A DNA stretch of 64,000 nt from CATQHP01 sp965205595 (GTDB lineage: Bacteria; Acidobacteriota; Terriglobia; Bryobacterales; UBA6623): contig CBDBHI010000061.1 of the NCBI GenBank assembly GCA_965205595.1, positions 186,001 to 250,000 on the forward strand. Reading direction: 5' to 3'. Within the stretch, counting starts at the first letter, position 1. Each line of letters opens with the position of its first letter. Below the pieces are notes generated by a model, which worked only from the letters and a program-made list of their open reading frames with translations, was not told the origin of the DNA and did not search any database. This document shows, piece after piece, positions 43,407-52,827 of the stretch. The translations under genes and the position numbers were made by a program.

Positions 43407-45317
43407 ATGAGGATCGTTGCGTCATTGTTGGTTATCGTGGCCGCCTCCGGCCTAGCGGCCCAGGATCTAACGCCTGAGGCTGAGGTCCGCGCCAAGCGGG
43501 CGCATCGCGCAGCCGAAGCGGGTGTCCATGACGCCTCAAGAGCAATCGGCGAGTTGACCGAACAAGTTGCTAGCGTCCGCCCGGGCATCGGTTCAACCGA
43601 CGCCCCCATCGAGAATCGCAATTTCATCGACGAACACATCTTCGGGCGCATCGCCGAAGACAACATTCCGCACTCGCCGCTCGCTGATGACCGCGAGTTC
43701 TTGCGACGCGCCTACCTCGACGCCACCGGCCGAATTCCCGAAGTCGGGGACCTCGTTGTTTTTCTCGAAGACACGGACCCCGACAAGCGCGACAAGCTGA
43801 TCGATCGCCTCGTCGAGAGCGACGAATTTGTCGCCCGTTGGTCGTACTATTTCGAAGACCTCTTCCGTGCGGGCAATCGGATGGGCTTCGGCAAGAATCT
43901 CTTCCACTACTGGATCGAAGAGTGGCTACGGCTCGACCGCTCCTACGCAGACGTCGTCACCGACCTGTTGACGCAGGGTGGCAAGAGCAGCCATTCCTCC
44001 CCTGGAGCGCTGTATTTTGCGCGCGATTTCGTCAAGGCGCTCGATGACCCCGAGCAACCTGACGCCCACGATCTTGTCAATCGCGCCGACGCGATCGACG
44101 AGTTTACCGTCACCTACGGCAAGGTCCTGCTCGGCGTCAACATGGGCTGTATTTCATGCCACGACGGCGCGCACCATCTCGAGCAGGTCAACCTTTTCTT
44201 AACCAGCAAGACGCGCGAGAACTTCTTCCAGCAAGCGTCGTTTTTCGGCAAGACGCGCATGCTGATGAACTGGGAGAACGGCTTCCAGGCGAATACCGAG
44301 TACACGGTCGATGACGTCGAGCCGGGCTATCCCACAAAGGGCGAAAGCATCGTCCGCGTGCCCCGCTGGGGCGGTGACAACACGCCGACGTTCATTCTCA
44401 ACGGCAAGGCTGCGAGCCCCGAGCGCCTGCCGCGAGACGAACTGGCACGGTTTATCACCGAAGACATTCAATTCGCGCGCGCGACGACAAACCGTATTTG
44501 GTCGGAGCTGATGAGCTTCGGCATCGTTGAACAGGTCGAGGATTTTGACCTCGCGCGCTACTACCCCGACCAAGACATTCCAGACGGCTGGACCGTTCAG
44601 CCCTCAAACCCCTACCTGCTCGACGATCTTGCCAAGGATTTTCAGAAGTCGAACTTCAGCTTCAAGCACCTCGTGCGCACGATCATGAAGTCGAGCGCCT
44701 ATCAGCTTTCGTCGAAGTTTGACGGCGAGTGGAAACCTGAGTACGCGAGCTACTACCCGCGTAAGTTTGTGCGCATCCTCTCAGGTCCCGAGATGCACGA
44801 CGCAATTGCGGTCGCGACGTCGAAACCCGGCGCGTACGTCAAGGGCGAGACGGTTACAGGCATGGCGATGGAGCTGATTGACCCGGCCTACGTTACGACT
44901 GAGGTTGCGGAATTTCTGCGCGCCTTCGGACAGCAGAGCCGCGACGAGATGCCTTCGCGAACGCCGACATCGGCGTTGCAGGCGATGCTGTTGATGAACT
45001 CCGAGGTCGTGCTTGATCGCGTCAAGGCCGAAGGCAACAGCCGCGTCGATCAACTGCTCAGCCGCCGTCCGGAAGATCGAATTCTGGTGGAAGACGCCTT
45101 GGCAACGGCGACAGGTGAGCAACCTACGAAAAAAACCATTGACGCCGCCCTTGACCGCGGGCTGATCAACCGAATCTACTTGTCGACGCTATCGCGCGAT
45201 CCGCTTCCCGCAGAGATGGATGTCGCGCTGACGGCGCTTGGGAAAGACCGTACGCGAGGCCTTGAAAACTTGCAGTGGGCGCTACTCAACAAGCCTGAGT
45301 TTTTGTTCAACTACTAG
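43407..45317 (+). CDS. secreted DUF1549/DUF1553 protein
   Basis: A 636-residue secreted protein with a signal peptide (IVASLLVIVAASGLAAQ). The N-terminal DUF1549 region (IEN, then FLRRAYLDATGRIPEVGDLV and DKLIDRLVESDEFVARWSYY) and the C-terminal DUF1553 region (LDDLAKDFQKSNFSFKHLVR, TPTSALQAMLLMNSEVVLDR) are clear. A heme-type motif CISCH (in NMGCISCHDGAHHLEQ) lies between them. These proteins are common in Planctomycetes and Acidobacteriota with DUF1501 partners, as here; they are suspected to act in polysaccharide or sulfated glycan use. Confidence 0.88.
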   Translation: MRIVASLLVIVAASGLAAQDLTPEAEVRAKRAHRAAEAGVHDASRAIGELTEQVASVRPGIGSTDAPIENRNFIDEHIFGRIAEDNIPHSPLADDREFLRRAYLDATGRIPEVGDLVVFLEDTDPDKRDKLIDRLVESDEFVARWSYYFEDLFRAGNRMGFGKNLFHYWIEEWLRLDRSYADVVTDLLTQGGKSSHSSPGALYFARDFVKALDDPEQPDAHDLVNRADAIDEFTVTYGKVLLGVNMGCISCHDGAHHLEQVNLFLTSKTRENFFQQASFFGKTRMLMNWENGFQANTEYTVDDVEPGYPTKGESIVRVPRWGGDNTPTFILNGKAASPERLPRDELARFITEDIQFARATTNRIWSELMSFGIVEQVEDFDLARYYPDQDIPDGWTVQPSNPYLLDDLAKDFQKSNFSFKHLVRTIMKSSAYQLSSKFDGEWKPEYASYYPRKFVRILSGPEMHDAIAVATSKPGAYVKGETVTGMAMELIDPAYVTTEVAEFLRAFGQQSRDEMPSRTPTSALQAMLLMNSEVVLDRVKAEGNSRVDQLLSRRPEDRILVEDALATATGEQPTKKTIDAALDRGLINRIYLSTLSRDPLPAEMDVALTALGKDRTRGLENLQWALLNKPEFLFNY

Positions 45318-45387
45318 GACTGTGAATGATGAACAAACTTGCATCTTTGAGCCGCGCGCGGCTCAAACTGGCACGGAGGAGACGAAG

Positions 45388-46773
45388 ATGAAGACCGTAC
45401 GTGACATGATTCCGACCCGCCGAGACGCGGTCAAATACGGCACGCTGAGTCTACTTGGCGCATTCGCGGAGACCGCAGTATGGCCGCCACGGCTTCGCGC
45501 CGCCGGTCGCGCCAATCCGCGCGGCACCGCCCGCAATTGCATCGTCGTCGAGGCCGCTGGCGCGATATCGCACGTCGACACCTTCGACTTCAAAGAGGAC
45601 GAGGGCACTCAGGCCGACTTCGACGTGCGCCAGGTACGTAGCGACCTCTATCTGCCCTATCGTCTCTTCCCCGAACTTTCGTCCGAGATGGACAAGGTCT
45701 CAATCGTACGCACGTTCAAGAGCCACGAGGTCGTCCACTTTCGCGGCGAGTATTACACCCGCGCCGGGCGCCCGTTGAACCCGGCGCAGGCCGTCGAGAT
45801 TCCGCCGGTCGGTTCGGTTGTCTCCTACGAACTTGAGTCGCAACGCAAGGAGTCGGACACCTTCCCGACTTATGTCAGTTGCAATCTCAAAAACCTCGCG
45901 CTCCCTAGCGGGTTTTTGCATCCGCGCTATTCCGGGCTCGACATTAACGCCAAGGCAGGCGCGGGAAGCGTTGCGGCCAAGGGCGAAGCGTTGGCGCTGC
46001 TCGAAGAACGTTTCCGTTTGCTGAACGATCTCGAGAAAACCGTCGACAAAGATCGCGGCAAACGTGGCCCCGCGCCCAACGCCTTCCGTAGTTTTCAAGA
46101 TGACGCCTATCGTATTCTGGGCGACAGCCGTTGGCCCGAGGCTCTCACGCCGGCCGACGATGAAAAGAAACGCTATGGCGAGAATGAAGTCGGCCTCGGT
46201 TGCCTACTGGCCCGCAACCTGATCCAGGCCGATGCCGGGACACGTTACGTCCACATCAAGCATTCCGGTTGGGACCACCACAAATACATCTGGGACCATT
46301 CGCGCGCTTCCAACCACTACATTCATTGCAACGACATCGACCGCGCGGTTGCCAACTTGTTACGCGATCTCGCTGCGACGCCGTCGAAGCACTCGCCCGG
46401 CAAGACGCTGCTCGATGAAACCATGGTTGTCGTCCCAACTGAGTTTGGACGCATACCCGGTAAGCTGAACCTCGTTCAGGGCCGCCATCACTACAACGAG
46501 ACCTACATCGGCCTCTTTGCCGGCGGCGGCATCAAGGGAGGCCGCATCATCGGCCAGACCGACTCACGCGGCGAGCAAGTTGTCGAGACGGGCTGGAAGT
46601 ACCGCTTGCAACCAAAGACCGAGAACATCTACGCTTCGGTCTACTCCGCGCTGGGAATCGACTGGCGCAAGGAAATTCTCGATACGCCGTCAAAACGCGC
46701 GTACCGTTATGTCGATCATATCGGCGCCACCGAGATGTGCGTCGACGACGAGATTGCGGAGCTGTTCGTCTAG
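45388..46773 (+). CDS. secreted DUF1501 protein
   Basis: A 461-residue protein; the ATG at 45388 is preceded by GAGGAGACG, a good ribosome-binding site. An N-terminal twin-arginine-like leader (TRRDAVKYGTLSLLGAFAE) precedes the DUF1501 domain, related to the sulfatase/alkaline phosphatase fold: NCIVVEAAGAISHVDTFDF at the start and VVVPTEFGRIPGK near the end. It is the usual partner of DUF1549/DUF1553 proteins and sits 70 bp after one. The SUMF1-like gene follows directly. Confidence 0.85.
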   Translation: MKTVRDMIPTRRDAVKYGTLSLLGAFAETAVWPPRLRAAGRANPRGTARNCIVVEAAGAISHVDTFDFKEDEGTQADFDVRQVRSDLYLPYRLFPELSSEMDKVSIVRTFKSHEVVHFRGEYYTRAGRPLNPAQAVEIPPVGSVVSYELESQRKESDTFPTYVSCNLKNLALPSGFLHPRYSGLDINAKAGAGSVAAKGEALALLEERFRLLNDLEKTVDKDRGKRGPAPNAFRSFQDDAYRILGDSRWPEALTPADDEKKRYGENEVGLGCLLARNLIQADAGTRYVHIKHSGWDHHKYIWDHSRASNHYIHCNDIDRAVANLLRDLAATPSKHSPGKTLLDETMVVVPTEFGRIPGKLNLVQGRHHYNETYIGLFAGGGIKGGRIIGQTDSRGEQVVETGWKYRLQPKTENIYASVYSALGIDWRKEILDTPSKRAYRYVDHIGATEMCVDDEIAELFV

Positions 46774-47538
46774 GTGACAGGCAGTCGCATTCTGCCGACC
46801 CTACTCCTCACGGCCGGCCTCGCGTTCGCGGGAGAGCCCGGCATGGTGCTTATTCCCGCCGGCGAGTTTCAAATGGGCCGGACTAATACAACCAGCGACG
46901 ATACCGCGGGCATGCGTCCGTTGGCGTTGCGTGATGACCGCCCGATTCACGCTGTAGAACTCGATGCGTACTACCTTGACGCCCACGAGTTGAGTCAAGC
47001 GGAATACGCGAAGTTCGTCACGGCGACGAACCGCACGCCGCCCTATCACTGGCTCGACGGTGACGTTCCCGAGGGCAAGGAGAACTACGCGGTTCACAAC
47101 GTTGACTGGGACGACGCAAACTCCTACTGCGAGTGGGCCGGCAAACGTCTGCCCACCGAGGCCGAGTGGGAACGCGCCGCGCGCGGCGGGCTAGACGGCA
47201 AGGACTATCCCTGGGGCGACGAATCCCCCAATAAAAAGGCGCGCTTCAATACTCCCGAAGGTCCGGGGCCAGTCGGCAAGTTTAAGCAGAATGAGTTTGG
47301 ACTCTACGACATCGTCGGCGGCGTCACCGAATGGTGCTCTGATTGGTTCGAGCGTGCGTACTACGAGACGAGCCCGGCAGAGAATCCTCAGGGTGCTGGA
47401 AGCGGGATGTATAAGTCGGTCCGCGGCGGGTCGTGGTCTTCGGGGCCGCGCCGCATTACCGTGTTCTTCCGCAACTGGGTACGCCCCAATCAGAAGTCGC
47501 CAAACATAGGGTTCCGGTGCGCGAAGGACAGCGAGTAG
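46774..47538 (+). CDS. SUMF1/FGE-domain protein lacking the catalytic cysteines
   Basis: A 254-residue secreted protein (signal peptide ILPTLLLTAGLAFA). The fold is that of formylglycine-generating enzymes: GMVLIPAGEFQMG, YYLDAHELSQAEYAKFVTAT, KRLPTEAEWERAARGGLDGK, YPWGDESPN and GLYDIVGGVTEWCSDWF. In true FGE the segment after RGGSW holds two catalytic cysteines; here it reads VRGGSWSSGPRRITVFFRNW with neither. So it probably does not convert sulfatase cysteines and may act as a binding or structural paralogue. The GTG start follows the DUF1501 stop directly. Confidence 0.85.
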   Translation: MTGSRILPTLLLTAGLAFAGEPGMVLIPAGEFQMGRTNTTSDDTAGMRPLALRDDRPIHAVELDAYYLDAHELSQAEYAKFVTATNRTPPYHWLDGDVPEGKENYAVHNVDWDDANSYCEWAGKRLPTEAEWERAARGGLDGKDYPWGDESPNKKARFNTPEGPGPVGKFKQNEFGLYDIVGGVTEWCSDWFERAYYETSPAENPQGAGSGMYKSVRGGSWSSGPRRITVFFRNWVRPNQKSPNIGFRCAKDSE

Positions 47539-47542
47539 CGCG

Positions 47543-47704
47543 ATGCACACGCGGCGCGCTTTGCTGGGCTCTGCCACCCTTCCTGTAATTCCGGAGCTCT
47601 TCGCTACGAAAGCCGTAGACATCATCGAGCCAGACGTCTGCCGCGCGGGAGGTGTGACCGAGTGCCGCAAGATCGCCATCCTCGCAGAGCTGCACGTCGG
47701 ATGA
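47543..47704 (+). pseudogene. chimeric scrap: Tat-like signal joined to enolase-superfamily fragment
   Basis: A 53-codon frame with a twin-arginine-like N-terminus (MHTRRALLGSATLPVIPEL) that continues as VDIIEPDVCRAGGVTECRKI and AILAELHVG, then stops. The second part matches the C-terminal barrel strand of mandelate racemase/galactonate dehydratase-type enolases (DxxxPDxxRxGG). The remaining 300 or more residues are missing, so this is a deletion product or tail of a gene fused to another leader. It begins 4 bp after the SUMF1-like stop. Confidence 0.5.
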
Positions 47705-48111
47705 GCCTCGTTCGTATATGCGCTCTCGCGCCGGCCCATCGCCGCTCTGCTGTTTTTCGCCTCGGTCATCAACTACGTTGACCGCCAGACGCTCTCAGTC
47801 CTAGCCTCTGAGATCACCGCGGAACTCGGCATTTCCGACATCGAGTACTCCTACATCCTCTCCGCCTTCACCTTCTGCTACATGGGGATGTACATCGTCT
47901 CGGGACTTCTGATCGATCGTTGGGGGACGCGTATAGCGCTCTCCGTGTCGATGGTCTGGTGGTCGATCGCCAACGCGCTGCACGCCTTCTCAACGGGCGT
48001 CTTCAGCCTCGGCGCATTCCGCGCGTTACTAGGCATTGGCGAATCCGGCAACTTCCTCGCCGCCGAGAAAGCGATCTCCGAGTGGTTCCCACCAAAGGAG
48101 CGCGGCACCGC
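47705..48111 (+). pseudogene. MFS transporter (hexuronate/galactonate type), 5' part
   Basis: An open frame encoding the first four membrane helices of an anion:cation symporter-type MFS protein: RPIAALLFFASVINYVDRQT, the motif GLLIDRWGTRIALS and the signature ALLGIGESGNFLAAEKAISE. It has no in-frame start codon; the ATG at 47719 (MRSR) would fit if a two-base insertion were removed. The gene is then cut at 48111 by an IS1380 element, just after WFPPKERGTA. Both changes make it non-functional. Uronate transport would fit the enolase-superfamily fragment before it. Confidence 0.65.
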
Positions 48112-49859
48112 TAGCCCGGAAATCTCACCAGGAAGTAGCGGAAAGCCGTCCACTCTGGCATAAACGTAGTTAAGACAACAGGTTGGAGCCAGGAGAGAAC
48201 GACGTTCGCTATGACAGATTGTACGCAATCGAGTTTCTGTTTCGCCACTGAGTTTGCGCGCGATGTTGTCGCCCGTTTCGATGGCGGCACGATTACGACC
48301 GAGGCCGGTTCGCTACTGCCGCACCGCAGCGAGCAGAAGACCGGCATCCTGCGGCAGTTCGCCGACTGCTTCCGCGATTACCGCGATCCCGAACGCATCG
48401 AGCACAGCGTCAGGCAGCTCGTGCGGCAGTGCGTCTACGGCCTGGCGCTGGGTTACGAGGACCTCAACGATCACGACCAACTGCGCGCCGATCCGCTGCT
48501 GGCGATGCTCTCGGGCAAGGCCGATATCGAGGGCCTTAAACGCCGCCGCGAGCGCGACCGCGGCAAGGCCGGCGCCGGCAAAAGCACCCTCAATCGCCTC
48601 GAACTCACGGCCCCTGATGCCGACAAAAAATCGCGCTACAAAAAGATCACGCTCGACAGCGCCAAGGTCGATGAAGCACTCGTCAACTTCTACATCCAGC
48701 GCCAGCCGCGGCAGCCGGCGCAGATCGTGCTCGACCTCGACGCCACCGACGATCGCCTGCACGGCAACCAAGAAGGGCGCTTCGATCACGGCTACTACGG
48801 CGGCTACTGCTATCTGCCGTTGTACATCTTCTGCGGCGAACATCTCGTCTGCGCGCGGCTGCGCGAGTCCAATCAAGACGCCTCGGCGGGAGCGCGTGAA
48901 GAGGTCGAGCGGATCGTCGAACAACTGCGCGGGACCTGGCCCGAAGTCGCGATCATCCTACGCGCCGACTCGGGTTTCTGCCGTGAGGAGGTGATGAGTT
49001 GGTGCGAGCGAAACCGAGTCGATTGCGTGTTCGGCCCGGCCAAGAATGCGCGCTTGTTGCAACGGATTCGCAAGCCGCAACGGCGGCCTGTGGCCAGCGC
49101 TAAGCCGGCGCGCGTGTTCAGCGAATTTCGCTTGTCGCACGCTGCAGAGTTGGAGCCGCAAACGCCGCGTGGTGGCCAAGGCCGAGTGCCTGGCGAAGGG
49201 TAACAATCCACGCTTCGTCGTGACCTCGCTGAGTGCCGCGTGCAGGCAAGCACGCAGCTTGTACGAGGATTTCTATTGCGTGCGAGGTGAGATGGAGAAT
49301 CGCAGCAAGGAGCAACAGTTGGACCTGTTCGCCGACCGCACTTCGACAACGCTGATGCGATCGAATCAAGTGCGCTTGTATTTTTCCTCGATCGCGTATT
49401 GTTTGATGCAAGCGTTGCGGGAGTTGGGGCTGGCGGGGACGAAGCTGGCGCGGGCGCAGTGTTCGACGATTCGGGTGCGGCTGTTGAAGATTGGCGCGCG
49501 GGTTCGAATGACAGTGCGCAAGGTGTGGATTTCGATGGCCACGGGCCATCCGGCGCAGGCCTGGTTTCAGGTGGTGTACGCCAATCTCGAGCGAGCCGGA
49601 CCGCTGCGCTGCTGAGCGTGCCAAGCCGGCATTTGGACTTCAAGTATCACTGGAAGCACACAAGCCACGGCAGGGGCCTTAGCCCGGATATGCCTAAAAT
49701 ATGTTCGAAAACGTCTCCGAAGCCTACACCGAAGCGCTGCCGGAGCTGCTGGCGGCAAGCACTACCATTTGAGGCGGCGACCCGCGCCAATCACTCAAAA
49801 ATCGGTTCCAAAACTGAAATCTGCCCCTCCCCGTTACAGCTGGTGAGAAATGCGGGCTA
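48112..49859 (+). mobile_element. IS1380-family insertion sequence
   Basis: A 1748-bp element with 20-bp terminal inverted repeats: TAGCCCGGAAATCTCACCAG at the left (48112) and TAGCCCGCATTTCTCACCAG at the right end on the other strand (49859). No matching target duplication is seen, and the two sides belong to different genes (MFS transporter and a beta-barrel protein), so a deletion or recombination between two IS copies probably took place. A single end of the same element is found at 55767. Confidence 0.85.
48211..49615 (+). pseudogene. IS1380-family transposase, frameshifted
   Basis: The first 310 codons (to about 49130) are a typical IS1380 DDE transposase: FARDVVARFDGGTITTEAGS, IVLDLDATDDRLHGNQEGRF (first Asp), and VAIILRADSGFCREEVMSWC (second Asp). 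Near 49131 an extra base shifts the frame; the correct continuation (RTLQSWSRKRRVVAKAEC then NPRFVVTSLS ... ARAQCSTIRVRLLKIGARV) is in the +1 frame up to a stop at 49613-49615. The enzyme is therefore split unless the shift is a sequencing error. Confidence 0.8.
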
Positions 49860-50474
49860 AGTGGAGTTGAAGTCGATGTGGGCCGCGGGCGATTTGATGC
49901 ACGCGCTCAGCTCACAAGCAGTTCCCCGGCGAATCGCCGTGGCATCCGTCAAAATTCGCGCTATGGTTCGTGGGCCGGTGGCGCTGGATTTACGCCCATC
50001 CAAGGACTGCGTCTTGGAGCCTCGGCATATCGAGGGCCCTACATTGACCAACACGAACGAGAGGAGCACCCCGGCGAGTTGCACCCGAAACTTCTCCCGG
50101 CGACCGGTGTGGGCATCGACCTTCAGTACTCGCGCGGACTCTGGTACTTCAACGGCGAAGTCAACCATTTTCAGCTAGCCTATACGGTAGAGCCAACGTC
50201 GAAGGCATCGACGACCTGGTGGGAGGTGAAGTGCGTTCTCCACCCCCGCTGGTGTGTAGTCGGACGAGCTAACTATCTGCGCCTGGACGAAGAACACGAG
50301 GCCGTTCGTCGCAAGACATACGAATTCGCTGTGGGATATCGCCCAGCCCGGGACGGCCTTATCAAGATCGGGTATCAGGCCGTTCACGGGCCCAACACTC
50401 GGGGATCGCTCGAAAACGTGCTGGCAGTCCAATATGTAATGCGGCTAAGGGGCCTATCGACGACGTTCTGCTGA
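49860..50474 (+). pseudogene. outer-membrane beta-barrel protein, C-terminal part
   Basis: Open frame starting inside the IS junction, without a native start. It has alternating aromatic strands: EVDVGRGRFDARAQL, GGAGFTPIQGLRLGASAYRG, FNGEVNHFQLAYTVEP and VGYRPARDGLIKIGYQAVHG, which look like barrel strands of a porin-like or phosphate-selective-porin-like protein. The 5' part has been lost at the IS1380 boundary. A GTG at 49878 could start the remainder but would make no export signal. Confidence 0.55.
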
Positions 50475-51194
50475 TCGCAATTGTTACGGGCTCCGTCCCT
50501 GTCCCGCTGTCCCTGTCCCGCTTCCGTTGCGGAAGCGACCAGCGGTCCGAGTTTGATATTGGCGTATATTGATCGTCGATCGTGTTCCACGCGCTCGAGC
50601 AGTTTACGTTCGGCATCCCGAAGTCGACAGTCCAACTTTCGCGCAACATATCGAGGGCCTTCTGACACCCCCGTTCCCAGTCGGAGCTCTGAGGCTTTTT
50701 CGTAAGCTCCGCAAGGAGCGAGTCAGCGGCCTGAACGACCGGATAAACGTCGGACTTGCGCATGCGCCGCGTACCCCACATCGGCGCACTGCATCAGCAC
50801 CGTGGCCCCCTCGCGCAACACATCGAACTCGTCGAGACACTCGGCGCCTACCGCGTACAGAACTAGAAAACTTTCCACGTACGAGGCTTCATCGAGCCCC
50901 CGCCCGCAAGAACAGAGGCAAACCGCCATACGACGTTAGTGCTTCTTCGAGCGGCGTGTCGTCAATTTAAAACAGAAACTCGCCCTCGGCCGGACTCCGC
51001 AACGATCGCTTCAATCCCATACCGAAACTGTTGCAACCCTAAACCCATCGGGTGCGCCTTCTAATCCGCGCCCCATTGCTCGCCAGTGCCTATTCACGCC
51101 CGTCCCAGCCGCCGCGCTCCCGCTGTACGTTTGGCTCATGGACGGGTCCGGCGTCAAGCGTCAGGCAAAACGGGCGGTGATACGCTGAGCAATA
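50475..51194. other. 720-bp region without a clear gene
   Basis: No intact gene is seen. On the minus strand two adjacent frames show protein-like sequence (SYVESFLVLYAVGAECLDEF to LMQCADVGY near 50750-50880, and RKSDVYPVVQAADSLLAELT near 50710-50770) and could be joined by a one-base shift, so a small degraded gene is possible. CTGTCCCTGTCCCG-type repeats lie near 50500. The 200 bases before tldD hold nothing recognisable. Confidence 0.4.
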
Positions 51195-52628
51195 GTGTCG
51201 TTCATTCGCAATAAATTCAACATAGCCGACGCCGACCTCAATCGTTATCTCAACGAAGCCCTCTCCCACGGCGGCGACTTTGCGGATCTCTACTTCGAGT
51301 ACGTTTCGTCGACGTCCGTCGGACTAGAAGAGTCGATTGTAAAAAGTGCGACACAAGGCATTACAGTCGGTTGCGGCGTTCGCGTGATCAGCGGCGAGAA
51401 AACCGGCTATGCGTATAGTGACGATCTAGCGCCGGAGAAAATCGTGGCCGCCGCACGAACTGCGGCGCACATCGCGGGCGGTCCCGCAAGCGTGAGCGAG
51501 TATGGCTTCGAGTCGGCTCCGCGTCGTGAACTCTATGCCCTCGGCGGCGATGATTTGAGCCTTGCTGAGAAAGTGGATTTCCTCAAGCGTGCCGATGCCG
51601 CCGCACGCGCCTACGACCCGCTCGTCCGCGAGGTTTTCGCCACCTACGCTGACACCGAGCGGCACGTTTTGGTCGCGACGTCGGAAGGCTTTGTGAGCGA
51701 CGACAGCCGGCCGATGGCGCGCATGAATGTGACAGCGTTGGCCGGTGACGGCGCCAACAAGCAACGCGGCACCGACGGCGGCGGCGGCCGTGTCGGCGCG
51801 CAGTTCTTCCGCGATGTCCGCACACCCGAGGACTACGCTCGCGAAGCCGCGCGCCAAGCCGTTGTGCAGCTCGACGCCGCCGAGGCGCCGGCGGGTGAGA
51901 TGACGGTTGTGCTCGGTCCCGGCTGGCCTGGGATCCTGCTGCACGAGGCAGTCGGACACGGTCTTGAGGCTGATTTCAACCGCAAGCAGGTGTCGGCGTT
52001 TAGCGGACTCATTGGGAAGCAGGTTGCCTCCGAGCTGTGCACCGTGATCGACGACGGTACGATCGCCAACCGCCGAGGATCGCTCAATGTCGACGACGAA
52101 GGTAACCCAACTTCCGAGACGGTTCTCATCGAGAACGGAATTCTGAAGGGCTATATGCAAGATAGGCTTTCGACTCGCTTGACAGGCTCCGCCGCCACAG
52201 GTAACGGTCGCCGCCAGAGCTACAAGAACATTCCGATGCCGCGTATGACCAACACGTTTATGCTCGCCGGCGAAGACGACCCCGCCGACATCCTACGCTC
52301 GGTCAACAACGGCCTCTACTGCGTGAATTTCGGCGGCGGCCAAGTGGACATCACCAGCGGCAAGTTTGTGTTTTCGGCGTCCGAGAGCTACCTCATTGAG
52401 GACGGAAAAGTGACCCGTCCCGTCCGCGGAGCGACGCTGATTGGCAACGGGCCGGATGTTCTCAAGAAAGTCAGCCGAGTCGGATCAGACCTGAAATTAG
52501 ACAACGGCGTCGGCACCTGCGGAAAAGAAGGCCAGAGCGTTCCCGTAGGCGTAGGGATCCCGACGATCAGAGTTGACGGGTTAACCGTGGGCGGCACCAA
52601 CCCCGTTCGGGGCGCGTCATTCCAGTAG
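51195..52628 (+). CDS. tldD: metalloprotease TldD
   Basis: A 477-residue TldD with the zinc motif HEAVGH at residues 250-255 (ILLHEAVGHGLEADFNRK) and the family signatures GLEESIVKSATQGITVGCGV near the start and GLYCVNFGGGQVDITSGKF near the end. TldD pairs with TldE/PmbA to form a protease that matures small peptides; a partner gene is not in this window. The GTG start is followed by MSFIRNKF. The stop overlaps the end of a minus-strand fragment. Confidence 0.95.
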   Translation: MSFIRNKFNIADADLNRYLNEALSHGGDFADLYFEYVSSTSVGLEESIVKSATQGITVGCGVRVISGEKTGYAYSDDLAPEKIVAAARTAAHIAGGPASVSEYGFESAPRRELYALGGDDLSLAEKVDFLKRADAAARAYDPLVREVFATYADTERHVLVATSEGFVSDDSRPMARMNVTALAGDGANKQRGTDGGGGRVGAQFFRDVRTPEDYAREAARQAVVQLDAAEAPAGEMTVVLGPGWPGILLHEAVGHGLEADFNRKQVSAFSGLIGKQVASELCTVIDDGTIANRRGSLNVDDEGNPTSETVLIENGILKGYMQDRLSTRLTGSAATGNGRRQSYKNIPMPRMTNTFMLAGEDDPADILRSVNNGLYCVNFGGGQVDITSGKFVFSASESYLIEDGKVTRPVRGATLIGNGPDVLKKVSRVGSDLKLDNGVGTCGKEGQSVPVGVGIPTIRVDGLTVGGTNPVRGASFQ

Positions 52629-52827
52629 CTGTCCGCCGAGTAGGATCGATCGTGACCGTCCAATTTGTATCGCTGCCGCCGCGATGCAAAGCACTTCGAG
52701 CCGACACAGGGGCATCCGAAATCGAATCGAGGTAATCACGAGGAAGTAGATGAGCGGATAGAGAGCAAATGCGACCGTCGCGAATACCGCGAATTGGCCG
52801 GACGGCGGCCTCCTGTCCTTGACCGGA
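52617..52827 (-). pseudogene. C-terminal tail of a membrane glycosyltransferase-like protein
   Basis: A minus-strand frame without a start, open from the end of the PHP gene (overlapping its last codons) to a TGA at 52617. It encodes one hydrophobic segment (FAVFATVAFALYPLIYFLVI) followed by TSIRFRMPLCRLEVLCIAAA, which resembles the last helices of PMT-like glycosyltransferases (YPLxYY...RYRxPI). The front part is missing. Low certainty. Confidence 0.35.

Noticed and set aside
47701..47780. ATG at 47701 overlapping the enolase fragment stop as a start for the MFS gene
   Set aside because: It is in a different frame and stops after about 27 codons; the MFS frame itself has no start.
51426..52160. 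244-codon minus-strand frame inside tldD
   Set aside because: Opposite-strand shadow of a well-conserved tldD reading frame with an intact HEAVGH motif.
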